Notes: generated from the sequence alone by a model not told the origin. A stretch of DNA of 64,000 bases from Armatimonadota bacterium (GCA_016235455.1 JACRKZ010000130.1:16242-80241), one strand, 5' to 3'. Shown: positions 33,343 through 42,071, counted from the first letter of the stretch. Program-made: numbers and translations.

Positions 33343-34185
33343 TCATTTGGAAGTCTGCATCTCGAAGTCGAGGCCGATGTCCACCGCCGCCGCCGAATGC
33401 GTCAGCGCGCCGATGCTGATGTAGTCCACGCCACTCTCGGCCAGAGCGCGCACGGTGGTCAGGTTGACGCCGCCGGAGGCCTCGGTCCAGGCTCTGCCGC
33501 GGGCCAGTGCGACCGCTTCACGCAGCAGGTCCGGGCCCATGTTGTCCAGCAGCAGCCCGTCGGCGCCGGCGTCCAGGGCTTCCTCGAGCTGGCCCAGGGT
33601 GTCCACCTCCACCTCGACCCGCAGCATGGCATTGCCCGAGCGCGCCGCTTCCACCGCCGCCGCGATGCCACCGGCGGCGATGATGTGGTTGTCCTTGATG
33701 AGGATGCCGTCGCTCAGGCCAAAGCGGTGGTTGCAGCCTCCGCCATGGACCACGGCCGCCTTCTCCAGCCGGCGCAGGCCGGGCGTGGTCTTGCGCGTGT
33801 CCAGGATGGTCACGCCGGTATCGCTCACCGCGTCGACAAAGCGCCGCGTCAGGCTGGCCACGGCGCTGAGCCGCTGCACCAGGTTGAGCGACAGCCGCTC
33901 GCCGGTGAGGATGGGTCGCGCCGGGCCGGAGACCGTGGCCACCGGTGTGCCTGGCTCGAAGGGTTCGCCATCGGCCAGATGCGCCTCGAACACCACTGCC
34001 GGGTCGAGCAGTGCGAAGACCTGCCGCGCGCAGTCGATGCCCGACAGCACGCCGGCCCCGCGCGCGGCGAAGCGGCCCACGCAGCGCGCGCTCTCCGGCA
34101 CGCAGCGGTTCGTCGTCACATCGCCCCAGCCGACATCCTCGGCCAGCCAGCGACGCAGATCCTCGATCAGTCCAAAGTCACTCAT
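33343..34185 (-). CDS. nadC: Quinolinate phosphoribosyltransferase (nicotinate-nucleotide pyrophosphorylase)
   Basis: A 280-residue enzyme that makes nicotinate mononucleotide from quinolinate and PRPP in NAD synthesis. EDVGWGDVTTN, GERLSLNLVQRLSAVA, LDTRKTTPGLRRLEKAAV, GGGCNHRFGLSDGILIKDNH and VEVEVDTLGQLEEAL are family signatures and include the phosphate-binding Arg/Lys/His residues. It overlaps the nadX stop by four bases, so the two steps are coupled. nadA, which makes quinolinate, is not seen in the window. Confidence 0.97.
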   Translation of the reverse strand: MSDFGLIEDLRRWLAEDVGWGDVTTNRCVPESARCVGRFAARGAGVLSGIDCARQVFALLDPAVVFEAHLADGEPFEPGTPVATVSGPARPILTGERLSLNLVQRLSAVASLTRRFVDAVSDTGVTILDTRKTTPGLRRLEKAAVVHGGGCNHRFGLSDGILIKDNHIIAAGGIAAAVEAARSGNAMLRVEVEVDTLGQLEEALDAGADGLLLDNMGPDLLREAVALARGRAWTEASGGVNLTTVRALAESGVDYISIGALTHSAAAVDIGLDFEMQTSK

Positions 34186-34994
34186 GTACCCACCACCAAC
34201 GGGCTGCTGAGGCGCTTGAGCAGCGCCATGGCCGACAATGCCGCCAGGTAGCTGGTTTTGGGATTGTCGGGCGAGGGGACGTTCTCCACGATCACTTCCA
34301 GCCGGCCGAACCCGCCGCTGGCTTCAATACGGTGGCAGTTCACGCTGCTGGTCGGGTCGGCCACCACGCGCACGCGGGTGCGCTCGGCGCCGATGCCGGC
34401 CAGGCTCAGCGCGGCGGCCACATTGACGTTGGCCGGAAACGCCTTGACCGCCTCGGCCGCCGACCCCTCGAAGATGGTTGTGGGCTCGGTCAGCGCGGCC
34501 AGGTCGATGCCCTGCTGCACCACCCACGGCGCGCCGGCCAGGCCGCGTGGCGGCTTGGTGGTGGTCAGCGTGACGCTGTCCAGCCCGGCGGGCAGCGCGG
34601 CGCGGATGGCGTCGAGCGCGGCGATGGCGCCGGTAGGCGCGTAGATGGTGCGGCCCGCGGCGCGCGCAGCTTCGACCAGTTCGTCGTGGCCCAGCAGACC
34701 GCCAACACTCATCACCAACACGTCGCAGCCGGCGTCGAGCGCCGCCTGCACCACGAGCGGCGCCACCGCGCCGGCGGCGGCCTCGACCACCACGTCGGAA
34801 GCGGCGCACAGCGCGGCCAGATCCAGCGATGGCACCGGCTGGCCCAGGCTGCCGAGCAGCGCCTCGCGGCGCGCGTCGTCGAGTTCGCACAGACCGACCA
34901 ACTGGCCCGGTACGTCGCCGCTGTCCACGGCGCGCGCAATCGCCGCGCCAATGGCGCCGGCGCCGACCAGACCGATCTTCAATGGGCTAGCCAT
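34182..34994 (-). CDS. nadX: L-aspartate dehydrogenase
   Basis: A 270-residue NAD(P)-dependent enzyme that oxidises aspartate to iminoaspartate, replacing aspartate oxidase (NadB) as the first step of NAD synthesis without needing oxygen. The Rossmann motif is KIGLVGAGAIGAAIA. PTGAIAALDAIRAAL, TTTKPPRGLAG, FPANVNVAAALSLAGIG and CHRIEASGGFGRLEV match the family, the last with the conserved histidine. It sits between panC (12 bases upstream) and nadC. The shared aspartate link (panC uses beta-alanine) may explain the grouping. Confidence 0.95.
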   Translation of the reverse strand: MASPLKIGLVGAGAIGAAIARAVDSGDVPGQLVGLCELDDARREALLGSLGQPVPSLDLAALCAASDVVVEAAAGAVAPLVVQAALDAGCDVLVMSVGGLLGHDELVEAARAAGRTIYAPTGAIAALDAIRAALPAGLDSVTLTTTKPPRGLAGAPWVVQQGIDLAALTEPTTIFEGSAAEAVKAFPANVNVAAALSLAGIGAERTRVRVVADPTSSVNCHRIEASGGFGRLEVIVENVPSPDNPKTSYLAALSAMALLKRLSSPLVVGT

Positions 34995-35006
34995 GAGAGG
35001 CTCCCT

Positions 35007-35867
35007 TCAACTCGCCAGGCTGCCACCGGGCACTATGAGCGCATTGTCGATGAGCCGCGCCGGTCCCACCCGCGCGGCCAGACAGAGCCGGCCCGGCTCG
35101 TCCAGATAGGCCATCGGCACCAGACTGCGGGGATCGACCAGACTGACATAGTCGATCTTCGCCAGCGGCTCGTCGGCGATGACGTCCGCTGCCGCATCCT
35201 CGATTGCCGCGGCCGAAACCGGCCCGCCGGCCGCCGCCTCCTGCGCCGCGCGCAGCGCCCGAGAGAGGCACAGCGCGGCCTGACGCTCGTCGGCGTCGAG
35301 GTACTGGTTGCGGCTGCTCATGGCCAGCCCATCGCTTTCGCGCACAATCGGCATGCCGATGACCTCGATGCCGAGGCCAAGATCCTCGGTCATCCTAGAG
35401 ATAACCTGGAGCTGCTGATAGTCTTTCTCGCCGTAGTAGGCGCGCGTGGGCAGAATGAGGCAGTGCAGCCGCGCCACCACCGTGGTCACGCCCGAGAAGT
35501 GGCCTGGCCGCGCCGCGCCGCACAAGCCGCTGGTCAGCTCGTCGACCTCGACGCGCGTGCAGAACCCCGTGGGATACATGGCGCTGCCGGTCGGCGCGAA
35601 GACGATCTCCAGGCCCGCCGAGCGGCAGCCGGCGAGGTCGGCCTCGAAAGTGCGCGGGTACGCGGCAAAGTCCTCGTTGGGGCCGAACTGCTTGGGGTTG
35701 ACGAAGATGCTGGCCACGGCGATGTCGTTCTCGCTCGCGGCGCGGCGCATCAGCGAGAGATGCCCTTCGTGCAGATTGCCCATGGTCGGCACCAGGCCGA
35801 TCGTCTTGCCTTCGCGCAGCCACTCGCGCGACAGCTCGCGCATGATCTGGGGGTCACAGATAACCAT
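35007..35867 (-). CDS. panC: Pantothenate synthetase
   Basis: A 286-residue ligase that joins pantoate and beta-alanine using ATP. PTMGNLHEGHLSLM carries the HIGH-type nucleotide motif. FVNPKQFGPNEDFAAYPR, YYGEKDYQQL and MSSRNQYLDADERQAA (KMSKS equivalent region) are intact. Length is normal. panB and panD are not in the window. It lies 28 bases after the DnaJ-like gene and 12 before nadX in the same run. Confidence 0.97.
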   Translation of the reverse strand: MVICDPQIMRELSREWLREGKTIGLVPTMGNLHEGHLSLMRRAASENDIAVASIFVNPKQFGPNEDFAAYPRTFEADLAGCRSAGLEIVFAPTGSAMYPTGFCTRVEVDELTSGLCGAARPGHFSGVTTVVARLHCLILPTRAYYGEKDYQQLQVISRMTEDLGLGIEVIGMPIVRESDGLAMSSRNQYLDADERQAALCLSRALRAAQEAAAGGPVSAAAIEDAAADVIADEPLAKIDYVSLVDPRSLVPMAYLDEPGRLCLAARVGPARLIDNALIVPGGSLAS

Positions 35868-35895
35868 CGGGTCGTCCTGGGGCGCTCGCCCGGCG

Positions 35896-36978
35896 TCAAC
35901 CAGCGACGCTCAGGCTCAGCCGCCCCAGTTTATGCCCGATGAGCATCAGCGGGAAGATCAGGTTGCCGGCAAACAGCGCCATCATGCGCCAATCACCGCT
36001 GGCGCCCTCGGGTGTGAGCGCGGCGATGCCGGCCAGGCCGCCGACCAGCAGCAGCGTGGTCAGGTACGACGCGGTCAGGCTGCGGTGGAGTTTGGCGCGC
36101 ATGGCCGACCACACGCAGAAGGCCGCGGCGCTGAGATAGAACAGCGCCACTGCGGCGATGGCCAGGCCAATGCTGGCCCAGCCCGAGCCGGGGTCGGGCT
36201 TGATGCCCACGAAGGCCAACATGAAGCCCAAGGCCAGGCCGGATCCGCCGGCGGCCAGCGCCAGGTTGGTGGGCAGGGGCAGCCACGAGAGGGTCTGCTC
36301 ACCGGGCTTGAGCAGGCCCCAGATGAGCATGACGACGACCCAGGCGGCGGTGAGCATGAGCGCGTAGGGCAGCCACTCATGGCGGGCGTTGAGCGCCTCC
36401 ATGGCCTTCTGGCGCTGCTCGGAGAGCTTGCGTCGGCGGTCCTCGGCGGCGCGGGCCTGCTGGCCGCTCTCCAGCGCGGCGCGCAGCTTGCGGGCATAGA
36501 CCACATTGCGCGGCGCGGCGGTGACGGCGCCCGAGTAGTGCACCACGGCGGCGTCCCACTCGAGCTTGGCGGACAGCACGTCGCCCAGCAGGGCGTGGGC
36601 CGAGGCGTAGTCCGAGTCGGTGGCCAGGATCTTGCGGCATTGGGCGGCGGCCGAGTTCAGATCGCCCTGCTCCATGGCATGGACGGCATGGCGGAACCAG
36701 TCGTCGATCTGACGCTGCTTGAAGCTCGAGGGTGGCGGCGCACCCGGCGGCGGGGTGCCGCCGCGGCTCAGCGCGTCATACGCGCGGCGCTTGGCGGGGT
36801 CGCTGAGCGTGTCGTAGGCCTCGACCACCAGGATGAACTGCGCCTGCGCGGACTCCGGGTCGGCGGCCACGTCGGGGTGGAACTGGCGGGCGAGCTGGCG
36901 GAACCGGCGCTTGAGTTCGTCCGGCGCGACGTCCCGTGAGACGCCCAGTACCCCGTAGTAGTCGACTCCCCTTCGCAT
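35896..36978 (-). CDS. Membrane-anchored J-domain protein
   Basis: A 360-residue protein. The N-terminal J domain (residues 5-70) has DYYGVLGV and the HPD motif in QFHPDVAADPE, so it can stimulate a DnaK ATPase. A Pro-rich linker follows, then two TPR-like units (HAVHAMEQGDLNSAAAQCRK and SAHALLGDVLSAKLEWDAAV). The C-terminal half has about five membrane helices (about 205-225, 235-258, 268-290, 303-320 and 330-345). It lacks the Cys-rich and C-terminal substrate domains of DnaJ, so it is a specialised co-chaperone at the membrane. It lies 14 bases after gspF. Confidence 0.9.
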   Translation of the reverse strand: MRRGVDYYGVLGVSRDVAPDELKRRFRQLARQFHPDVAADPESAQAQFILVVEAYDTLSDPAKRRAYDALSRGGTPPPGAPPPSSFKQRQIDDWFRHAVHAMEQGDLNSAAAQCRKILATDSDYASAHALLGDVLSAKLEWDAAVVHYSGAVTAAPRNVVYARKLRAALESGQQARAAEDRRRKLSEQRQKAMEALNARHEWLPYALMLTAAWVVVMLIWGLLKPGEQTLSWLPLPTNLALAAGGSGLALGFMLAFVGIKPDPGSGWASIGLAIAAVALFYLSAAAFCVWSAMRAKLHRSLTASYLTTLLLVGGLAGIAALTPEGASGDWRMMALFAGNLIFPLMLIGHKLGRLSLSVAG

Positions 36979-36992
36979 CGCTCTCCTCGCGG

Positions 36993-38228
36993 CTACTTCA
37001 GCAGATCGCCCAGAATGCCATTGTTCATCATGCCGCTGTAGAACCGGAGCGCATAGATTAGCACCGCTACCGCGAACACCATGAGCCCGGCCACCGAACC
37101 AACGACCACTAGAGTTTGAGTCGCGGCGACCGCCTCTTGTTCGTAGTAGGTGGCAACGCGGTCCAGCAACTGGTCCACCGTGCCCGAATGCTCGCCCGTG
37201 CGCACCATCTGCGTAACTTGCACCGGGAACTCGCCGGTAGCCAGTAGCGCCTCGGTCAGTGTCGTGCCGCCGCGCAATTGGGCAGGGATGCCTTCCAGGT
37301 TAAGGGTCATGGCCAGGTTGCCGCAGGCCGGTGCCGCCACCGACGCCGCCTCGCCCGCGGGCACGCCGGCGGCGAGCAAGTCGCTCAGGACGCGCGTGTA
37401 GCGCGAGATGGCCACTTTTCGAAACAGCGGGCCGATGACCGGCGCCTTGAGCTTGAAACGGTCGAAGCCGACGCGCAGGCCCATGATCGACGCGTAGCTG
37501 CCGCGCAGCGCGAATAGCGTGCCGATGATCAGCACGAACGGCAGCGCGAATCGCAACGTGCTGGACAGCAAGTGGGTCTTCTGGCCCATGCCCACGGCCT
37601 GAATGGCCGGTGCCACCACACCCACTACGAACATGGTGGCGAACATGGCCACCCACTGGCAGCCCATGTAGGCCAGCCGCCAGCGCAGCGAGTTGGCCAC
37701 CTCCATCTCGCGCTCGAAATGCTGCGCGATACGCTCGGACTGCACGTCCAGCCGGCCGTTCACCTCGCCGGCGCGCACCATGGCCGACTCGATGACCGAG
37801 AACAGCTCGGGCCGATTCCGCAGCACCTCGTAGAACGTGGCGCCCTGCGCCGTGGACAGGGCGGTGTCGCGGGCGAAGGCCGAGAGGCGGCCGAACCCGG
37901 TGGACACCATGTTCAGCCCCTCGTGGACGGTCATCCCGGCCTTCAGGGCATGGGCCATCTGGCGCCAGAAGGCGCAGCGCGTCTGCAGGCTCACGCGCAG
38001 GAACAGGCTGGCCAGGCCGGGCGCCTCCGCGGGTGGGCTGGCCCGCCGGCCCGCCGGCTTGCTGGGCCGCCGCCCGCCGCTGAGCTTCTCGTCGACGGGC
38101 TCCAGGCCGCTGGGATGGAAGTCGCGCTCATACAGCTGGCGTAGGGCATCGCCGCGGTCGGTCGCCTCCAGGCGGCCTTCCTCAAAGTTGCCCTCCGAGG
38201 TCCGACCCCGGTAGCGGAATGCAGGCAT
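36993..38228 (-). CDS. Type II secretion/type IV pilus inner-membrane platform protein (GspF/PilC family)
   Basis: A 411-residue protein with an N-terminal PAFRYRGRTSEGNFEEGRLEA module and two GspF domains. The first (about 85-205) has FWRQMAHALKAGMTVHEGL and the second (about 275-395) has RYTRVLSDLLAAGVPAGEA, RTGEHSG and a final membrane helix. Helices occur at about 195-220, 235-255 and 375-400. It organises pseudopilus or pilus assembly in the inner membrane. No ATPase or other pilus gene is adjacent. Its start lies 47 bases inside folK. The DUF1559 prepilin at 49796 is the only possible substrate in the window. Confidence 0.92.
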   Translation of the reverse strand: MPAFRYRGRTSEGNFEEGRLEATDRGDALRQLYERDFHPSGLEPVDEKLSGGRRPSKPAGRRASPPAEAPGLASLFLRVSLQTRCAFWRQMAHALKAGMTVHEGLNMVSTGFGRLSAFARDTALSTAQGATFYEVLRNRPELFSVIESAMVRAGEVNGRLDVQSERIAQHFEREMEVANSLRWRLAYMGCQWVAMFATMFVVGVVAPAIQAVGMGQKTHLLSSTLRFALPFVLIIGTLFALRGSYASIMGLRVGFDRFKLKAPVIGPLFRKVAISRYTRVLSDLLAAGVPAGEAASVAAPACGNLAMTLNLEGIPAQLRGGTTLTEALLATGEFPVQVTQMVRTGEHSGTVDQLLDRVATYYEQEAVAATQTLVVVGSVAGLMVFAVAVLIYALRFYSGMMNNGILGDLLK

Positions 38229-38685
38229 GACTGTCCATCTCCATCAGCGCTTGCGCCACGGTGCGACCGTCGGGCAGCACCAGGTCCGGCAGCAGGTCGG
38301 CCGCCGGCCGCAACACGAACTCGCGTTCGGCCAGGCCCGGGTGCGGCACGGTCAGCCCCGGCTCGTCCAGGCTCACGCCGTCCATCCACAGCAGATCGAT
38401 GTCCAGCGTGCGCGGACCCCATCGTACCGTACGTACCCGGCCCAGCTCCGTTTCAACCGCCAAGGCCAGCGTCAGCAGTTCCCGCGGGCCCAAATCGGTC
38501 TCCACCAGCACCGCCGCATTGAGGAACTCGTGCAGCGCGCTCTCGCCCATGGGCGGCGAACTGTAGACCCGCGAGCCGGCCACCAGCGCCACGCTCTCAT
38601 GCGCCGCGAGGCGCGCGGCGCCAGCCCGCAGGATGGCCAGCCGGTCGCCCAGGTTCGAGCCCAGTCCCAGCAGCGCACGGCTCAT
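38182..38685 (-). CDS. folK: 6-hydroxymethyl-7,8-dihydropterin pyrophosphokinase (HPPK)
   Basis: A 167-residue enzyme that pyrophosphorylates the pterin before its joining to p-aminobenzoate in folate synthesis. ALLGLGSNLGDR, FLNAAVLVETDL, RWGPRTLDIDLL (metal-binding aspartates) and VPHPGLAEREFVLRP are family signatures. It overlaps folP by four bases at its start and gspF by 47 bases at its end, so the C-terminal residues are encoded in both frames. Confidence 0.96.
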   Translation of the reverse strand: MSRALLGLGSNLGDRLAILRAGAARLAAHESVALVAGSRVYSSPPMGESALHEFLNAAVLVETDLGPRELLTLALAVETELGRVRTVRWGPRTLDIDLLWMDGVSLDEPGLTVPHPGLAEREFVLRPAADLLPDLVLPDGRTVAQALMEMDSHACIPLPGSDLGGQL

Positions 38686-39518
38686 GGCGCCCAGCCTCGC
38701 ACGATGGCATCGCTCATGCGGGCCACGCGTGCCATGGCGCGCACATCATGGACTCTGACGACATCGGCGCCACCGGCAATGGCCAGTGCCACGGCGGCCG
38801 CCGTTCCTTCCAGTCGGTCGTTGGCCTCGACGCCCAGCACCTCGCCGATGAACCGCTTGCGCGACACGCCGATCAGGATCGGGGCGCCCAGTTCGCGTAG
38901 CTCGCCCAGCCGCCGCAGCAGTTCCAGGTTGTGCGGAGTCAGCTTGGCGAAGCCAATGCCGGGGTCGACCAGGCACTGACCGCGCTCGATGCCGGCGGAC
39001 ACAGCCGCGGCCAGGCAACCGGCCAACGCTGTCCGCACTTGCTCTACCACATCCTCGTAATGCGCGAGTGACTGCATTGTGTCAGGCGTGCCGCGCATAT
39101 GCTGCAACACCACCGGCACGCCGGCTCGCGCCACGACTCCCGCCAGGGCGGGATCGTTGGTCAGGCCAGACACGTCGTTGACCAGATGTGCGCCGGCCGA
39201 CAGCGCCGCCGAGGCCACCTCGGCCCAGCGCGTGTCCACCGACAGCGGTGCAGGCACCTCGCGCGCCAGCGCCGCGACCACGGGGCAGACGCGGTTGATC
39301 TCCTCCTGGCGGCTGATGGCCACCGCGCCGGGCCGGGTCGACTCGCCGCCGATATCGAGCCAGTCGGCGCCGTCTGCCACCATGGCTCGGCCCTGGGCCA
39401 CGGCGCGCGCCACATCGCCGCCCGTGCCGTCGCCCGAGAACGAGTCGGGCGTGACGTTCACGATGCCCATGACCAGCGTGCGCTGGCCAAAGGCGATCTC
39501 CTGGCTGGCGAGTTTCAT
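38682..39518 (-). CDS. folP: Dihydropteroate synthase
   Basis: A 278-residue TIM-barrel enzyme that joins the pterin pyrophosphate to p-aminobenzoate; this is the sulfonamide target. MGIVNVTPDSFSGDG, WLDIGGESTRPGA, LVNDVSG, LVDPGIGFAK and ILIGVSRKRFIGE are all intact. The frame is open upstream to 39845, but only the ATG at 39518 gives a normal start; the extension covers an inverted repeat and the end of the previous gene. It is coupled to folK by a 4-base overlap. Confidence 0.96.
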   Translation of the reverse strand: MKLASQEIAFGQRTLVMGIVNVTPDSFSGDGTGGDVARAVAQGRAMVADGADWLDIGGESTRPGAVAISRQEEINRVCPVVAALAREVPAPLSVDTRWAEVASAALSAGAHLVNDVSGLTNDPALAGVVARAGVPVVLQHMRGTPDTMQSLAHYEDVVEQVRTALAGCLAAAVSAGIERGQCLVDPGIGFAKLTPHNLELLRRLGELRELGAPILIGVSRKRFIGEVLGVEANDRLEGTAAAVALAIAGGADVVRVHDVRAMARVARMSDAIVRGWAP

Positions 39519-39535
39519 CGGACCGAGCCCGATCT

Positions 39536-39633
39536 GGGAGCGCCAAGCTCCAGTGTGGCATTTGCGGAGTCGGCCCTGGCGTCGCGGACCGGTCGCCGTG
39601 GTGACGTGGGCCAAGCTGGAGCTTGGCGCTCCC
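39536..39633. repeat. Inverted repeat with 18-base perfect arms
   Basis: GGGAGCGCCAAGCTCCAG (39536-39553) and its exact complement (39616-39633) enclose 62 bases, between the folP start and the stop of the glycosidase-like gene. Arms this long with a large insert are unlike simple terminators and fit a dispersed or mobile inverted repeat. It may also attenuate transcription into folP. Confidence 0.65.
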
Positions 39634-39651
39634 ACAGTGAGCTCACGGCCA

Positions 39652-41553
39652 TCACTTCCCCTCCACCAGTAGCGCCACCGCGCCGTTGGTCGGCAGTTCG
39701 ACCGCCTCGCCGGTCCAGGTGGCCTGGCCACTGAGCCGCCGCACCGTCCGGCCCGCGGGCAGCGTCCAGCCGACCCGGCCGGGCTGGTCGGCGCCGTTGG
39801 CGGCGATGACCAGCGTCTGCCCTTCGCGCTGCCAGGTGCGGGCATAGACGGTCTTGAGATTGCTCGGGGCGAGCTTCAGGTCGGGTGCGGGCTCGGTGGA
39901 CAGCAGCCACGGCATGAGGTTGTTGACCTCGTCGGCCACGATGCACAGGTCCTGCCAGCGCGGCGCGAAACCGCCCGGGTCGCGCTGCAGATCGAACCAC
40001 GAGTAGAAGATCAGGCCCTGGGCGCCGGCCGCCAGGCGCTGGTAGGTCATCGTCCGCTCTTCTTGGAGCGTCGGCGGATGGGGCTTGGCGTCCTTCTTGT
40101 AGACGCTCCAGTCGTGGGCCTGCGGCACCTGCCAGATCGGCCCCCACGGGCCCTTGGCGGCGGCGGTCAGCGTGGTCCACTGCCCCGCCATGGCCGCCGG
40201 CGCGTCCGGGATGGGGTAGGGATCACTGCCCAGCACGTCCGCCGTGTCGACATACTGCTCCATCTGATTGACCTGATAGAGCACCGACCAGGTCGGATGG
40301 CTGGGGTCGAGCGTGGCCACGCGGCGGTAGCGCGCCGCCAGCGTGTCGTGCATGGCCACCGGCAGTTCGTCGTTCAGGTACCAGGCCAGCAGCGCGGGAT
40401 GGTCGCGGAACGTGGTCACATAGTGCTCGGCCCGCGCGTCGGCCTCGGCCGGCGCGGTGATCTCCTTGGGTGACCACTCGGTCCCATGGTAGAGGTCCTT
40501 GATCGAGAAGATGATCTTGAGCCTGGCCGCCGCCACGGCATCGAGTCGTGCCTTCACCCCGGCATCGCCGCCATCGGTGCTGCCATAGGGCATGATGGTG
40601 TTGAACCCGCCCGCGGCGATGCGCGCCAGATCCTCGGGCTTGACCCCGCCCAGATAGAGGCCCAGCGGGAAGAACCGCTTGCCGGCCACGCGGCAGTAGC
40701 CGTCGTCGTCGATATCCACGGCCAACGGCGGGTCCTTGGGGTCGTAGACGTTCAGCGGCGCGTCCCACGCGGCCAGTTGGCTGCCGTCGTTCTTGGCCAG
40801 CAGGCGCAGCCGCAGCTCGTGGTAGCCCTTGTCGAGCTTGCCCAGCGGCAGCTTCATCGTGACCTTGGGGCCGGTGGGCACCAGGTCGACCGTGCGCAGG
40901 TTGCGATCGGCCACGGCCAGCGACAGCTTGAGCTGCGTGTCGGCCGGTGTGCGGTCGCCGGCCAGGTTGCGCCCGACCCGCACGCGCACCACAGCGTCCG
41001 GCAGGTCGGTGCCGGCGGGCACGCGGCCGCGGTAGTTGGGCCGTTCGAGGTAGGCGCTCAGCGGCGGCGGCAGCACCTCGATCACCTCGACATCGTCGAA
41101 CCAGGCGGTGCCGGTGCAGCCCTTGCGCAGGTAGAGGGTGAGGTGCGACGCCGTGGCCTCGTCCGGCAGCGTGATGTCGCCAACCACCTGGAACCAGTCC
41201 GCGTCGCCCTTGCGGCCGCTGGGGTAGGCGCCGCCGAGCCAACCTTTGGGGCCGTCGAACTCGATGCAGGTAGTGGCGCCGCTCTCCTCGCCGGTCACGC
41301 CCTGGGTTCTGACCCACACGCTGAAGCGGTACAAGCGGCCGGGCACCAGCGGCAGGGGATAGGTGGCCATCGGGTAGGCCGCCGCGTCGGCGTTGTGGAA
41401 CTTGAGGCTGCGCTGGTCGCCATGGCCGACGGTCGTGTCGAGTGTGACCTGGCGCGGCAGGTTCCAGCCGGTGGGATCGGCGGCGAAGTTGGCGTTGGGC
41501 ACCAGGTTGACCGGCGCGGCAAAAAGCGTCAGGGCCAGCAGCAACGAGGACAT
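39652..41553 (-). CDS. Secreted glycoside-hydrolase-like protein with N-terminal carbohydrate-binding-type module
   Basis: A 633-residue protein with a signal peptide (MSSLLLALTLFAAP). Residues about 17-165 form a CBM4-like jelly roll (NLVPNANFAADPTGWNLPR and later GTAWFDDVEVIEV). A beta-sandwich linker follows. From about 290 it resembles a clan-A TIM barrel: FFPLGLYLGGVKPEDLARI, IIFSIKDLY, HPALLAWYLNDELPVA (candidate acid in NDE), VLGSDPYPIP and GLIFYSWFDLQ. A short C-terminal beta domain ends in VALLVEGK. It probably acts on an extracellular polysaccharide, but no GH family is confidently assigned and the nucleophile is not identified. It lies 41 bases after the FmdB-like gene. Confidence 0.75.
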   Translation of the reverse strand: MSSLLLALTLFAAPVNLVPNANFAADPTGWNLPRQVTLDTTVGHGDQRSLKFHNADAAAYPMATYPLPLVPGRLYRFSVWVRTQGVTGEESGATTCIEFDGPKGWLGGAYPSGRKGDADWFQVVGDITLPDEATASHLTLYLRKGCTGTAWFDDVEVIEVLPPPLSAYLERPNYRGRVPAGTDLPDAVVRVRVGRNLAGDRTPADTQLKLSLAVADRNLRTVDLVPTGPKVTMKLPLGKLDKGYHELRLRLLAKNDGSQLAAWDAPLNVYDPKDPPLAVDIDDDGYCRVAGKRFFPLGLYLGGVKPEDLARIAAGGFNTIMPYGSTDGGDAGVKARLDAVAAARLKIIFSIKDLYHGTEWSPKEITAPAEADARAEHYVTTFRDHPALLAWYLNDELPVAMHDTLAARYRRVATLDPSHPTWSVLYQVNQMEQYVDTADVLGSDPYPIPDAPAAMAGQWTTLTAAAKGPWGPIWQVPQAHDWSVYKKDAKPHPPTLQEERTMTYQRLAAGAQGLIFYSWFDLQRDPGGFAPRWQDLCIVADEVNNLMPWLLSTEPAPDLKLAPSNLKTVYARTWQREGQTLVIAANGADQPGRVGWTLPAGRTVRRLSGQATWTGEAVELPTNGAVALLVEGK

Positions 41554-41594
41554 CAGCGTCTCCGCGACCGCGCGCGGCGACGCCGCTGTCGGGC

Positions 41595-41963
41595 CTACTT
41601 CGACGGCGCGCTGGTCGTGGAGTCGCTCTTCGCCGTGGACGTGCCAGTGTCCTTGGCCGTGCTCGAACTTGCGGTGCTGTCGCTGCTGCCGGAGCCGGCG
41701 CTGCTGCTGCTTTCGCTGCTGCTGCTACTGCTCTCGCCGGAGCCCTCGGCCGGCGCCGCGGGCTTGGTGGCGCCATTCTTCGAACTCGACTTGTAGTCGT
41801 TGACATGCCAGCCGCTGCCCTTGAACACCAGGGCGGCGGCATGAAAGACCTTGCGCACGTTCTCGCTGCCACAGTCGGGGCAGTCGGGCTGTGGAGCTTT
41901 CCACTCCATGCGCGTCTCCCAACCATGGTCGCAGTCGCGGCAGCGGAACTCGTACAGCGGCAT
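41595..41963 (-). CDS. FmdB-family zinc-ribbon protein with a long Ser-rich tail
   Basis: A 122-residue protein. MPLYEFRCRDCDHGWE and CPDCGSENVRKVFHAAALVFKG give the two CxxC knuckles of the FmdB/CxxC_CxxC_SSSS family. From about residue 58 the protein is almost all Ser, Thr, Ala, Gly and Lys, much longer than the short Ser tail in most members. The role of the family is uncertain; it was named from a formamidase regulatory gene. It is the first gene of the long minus-strand run, divergent from the MoxR-like ATPase. Confidence 0.88.
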   Translation of the reverse strand: MPLYEFRCRDCDHGWETRMEWKAPQPDCPDCGSENVRKVFHAAALVFKGSGWHVNDYKSSSKNGATKPAAPAEGSGESSSSSSESSSSAGSGSSDSTASSSTAKDTGTSTAKSDSTTSAPSK

Positions 41964-42071
41964 CGTCCTAACCTCTGGCCCTCGATTATAGGCCCGGAGT
42001 CGCTACATAACGCGCGCCTTTACAAGGTCTTTACCGCCAACCGCATGGTATCCTGGCGGCGAGGTGCACCG

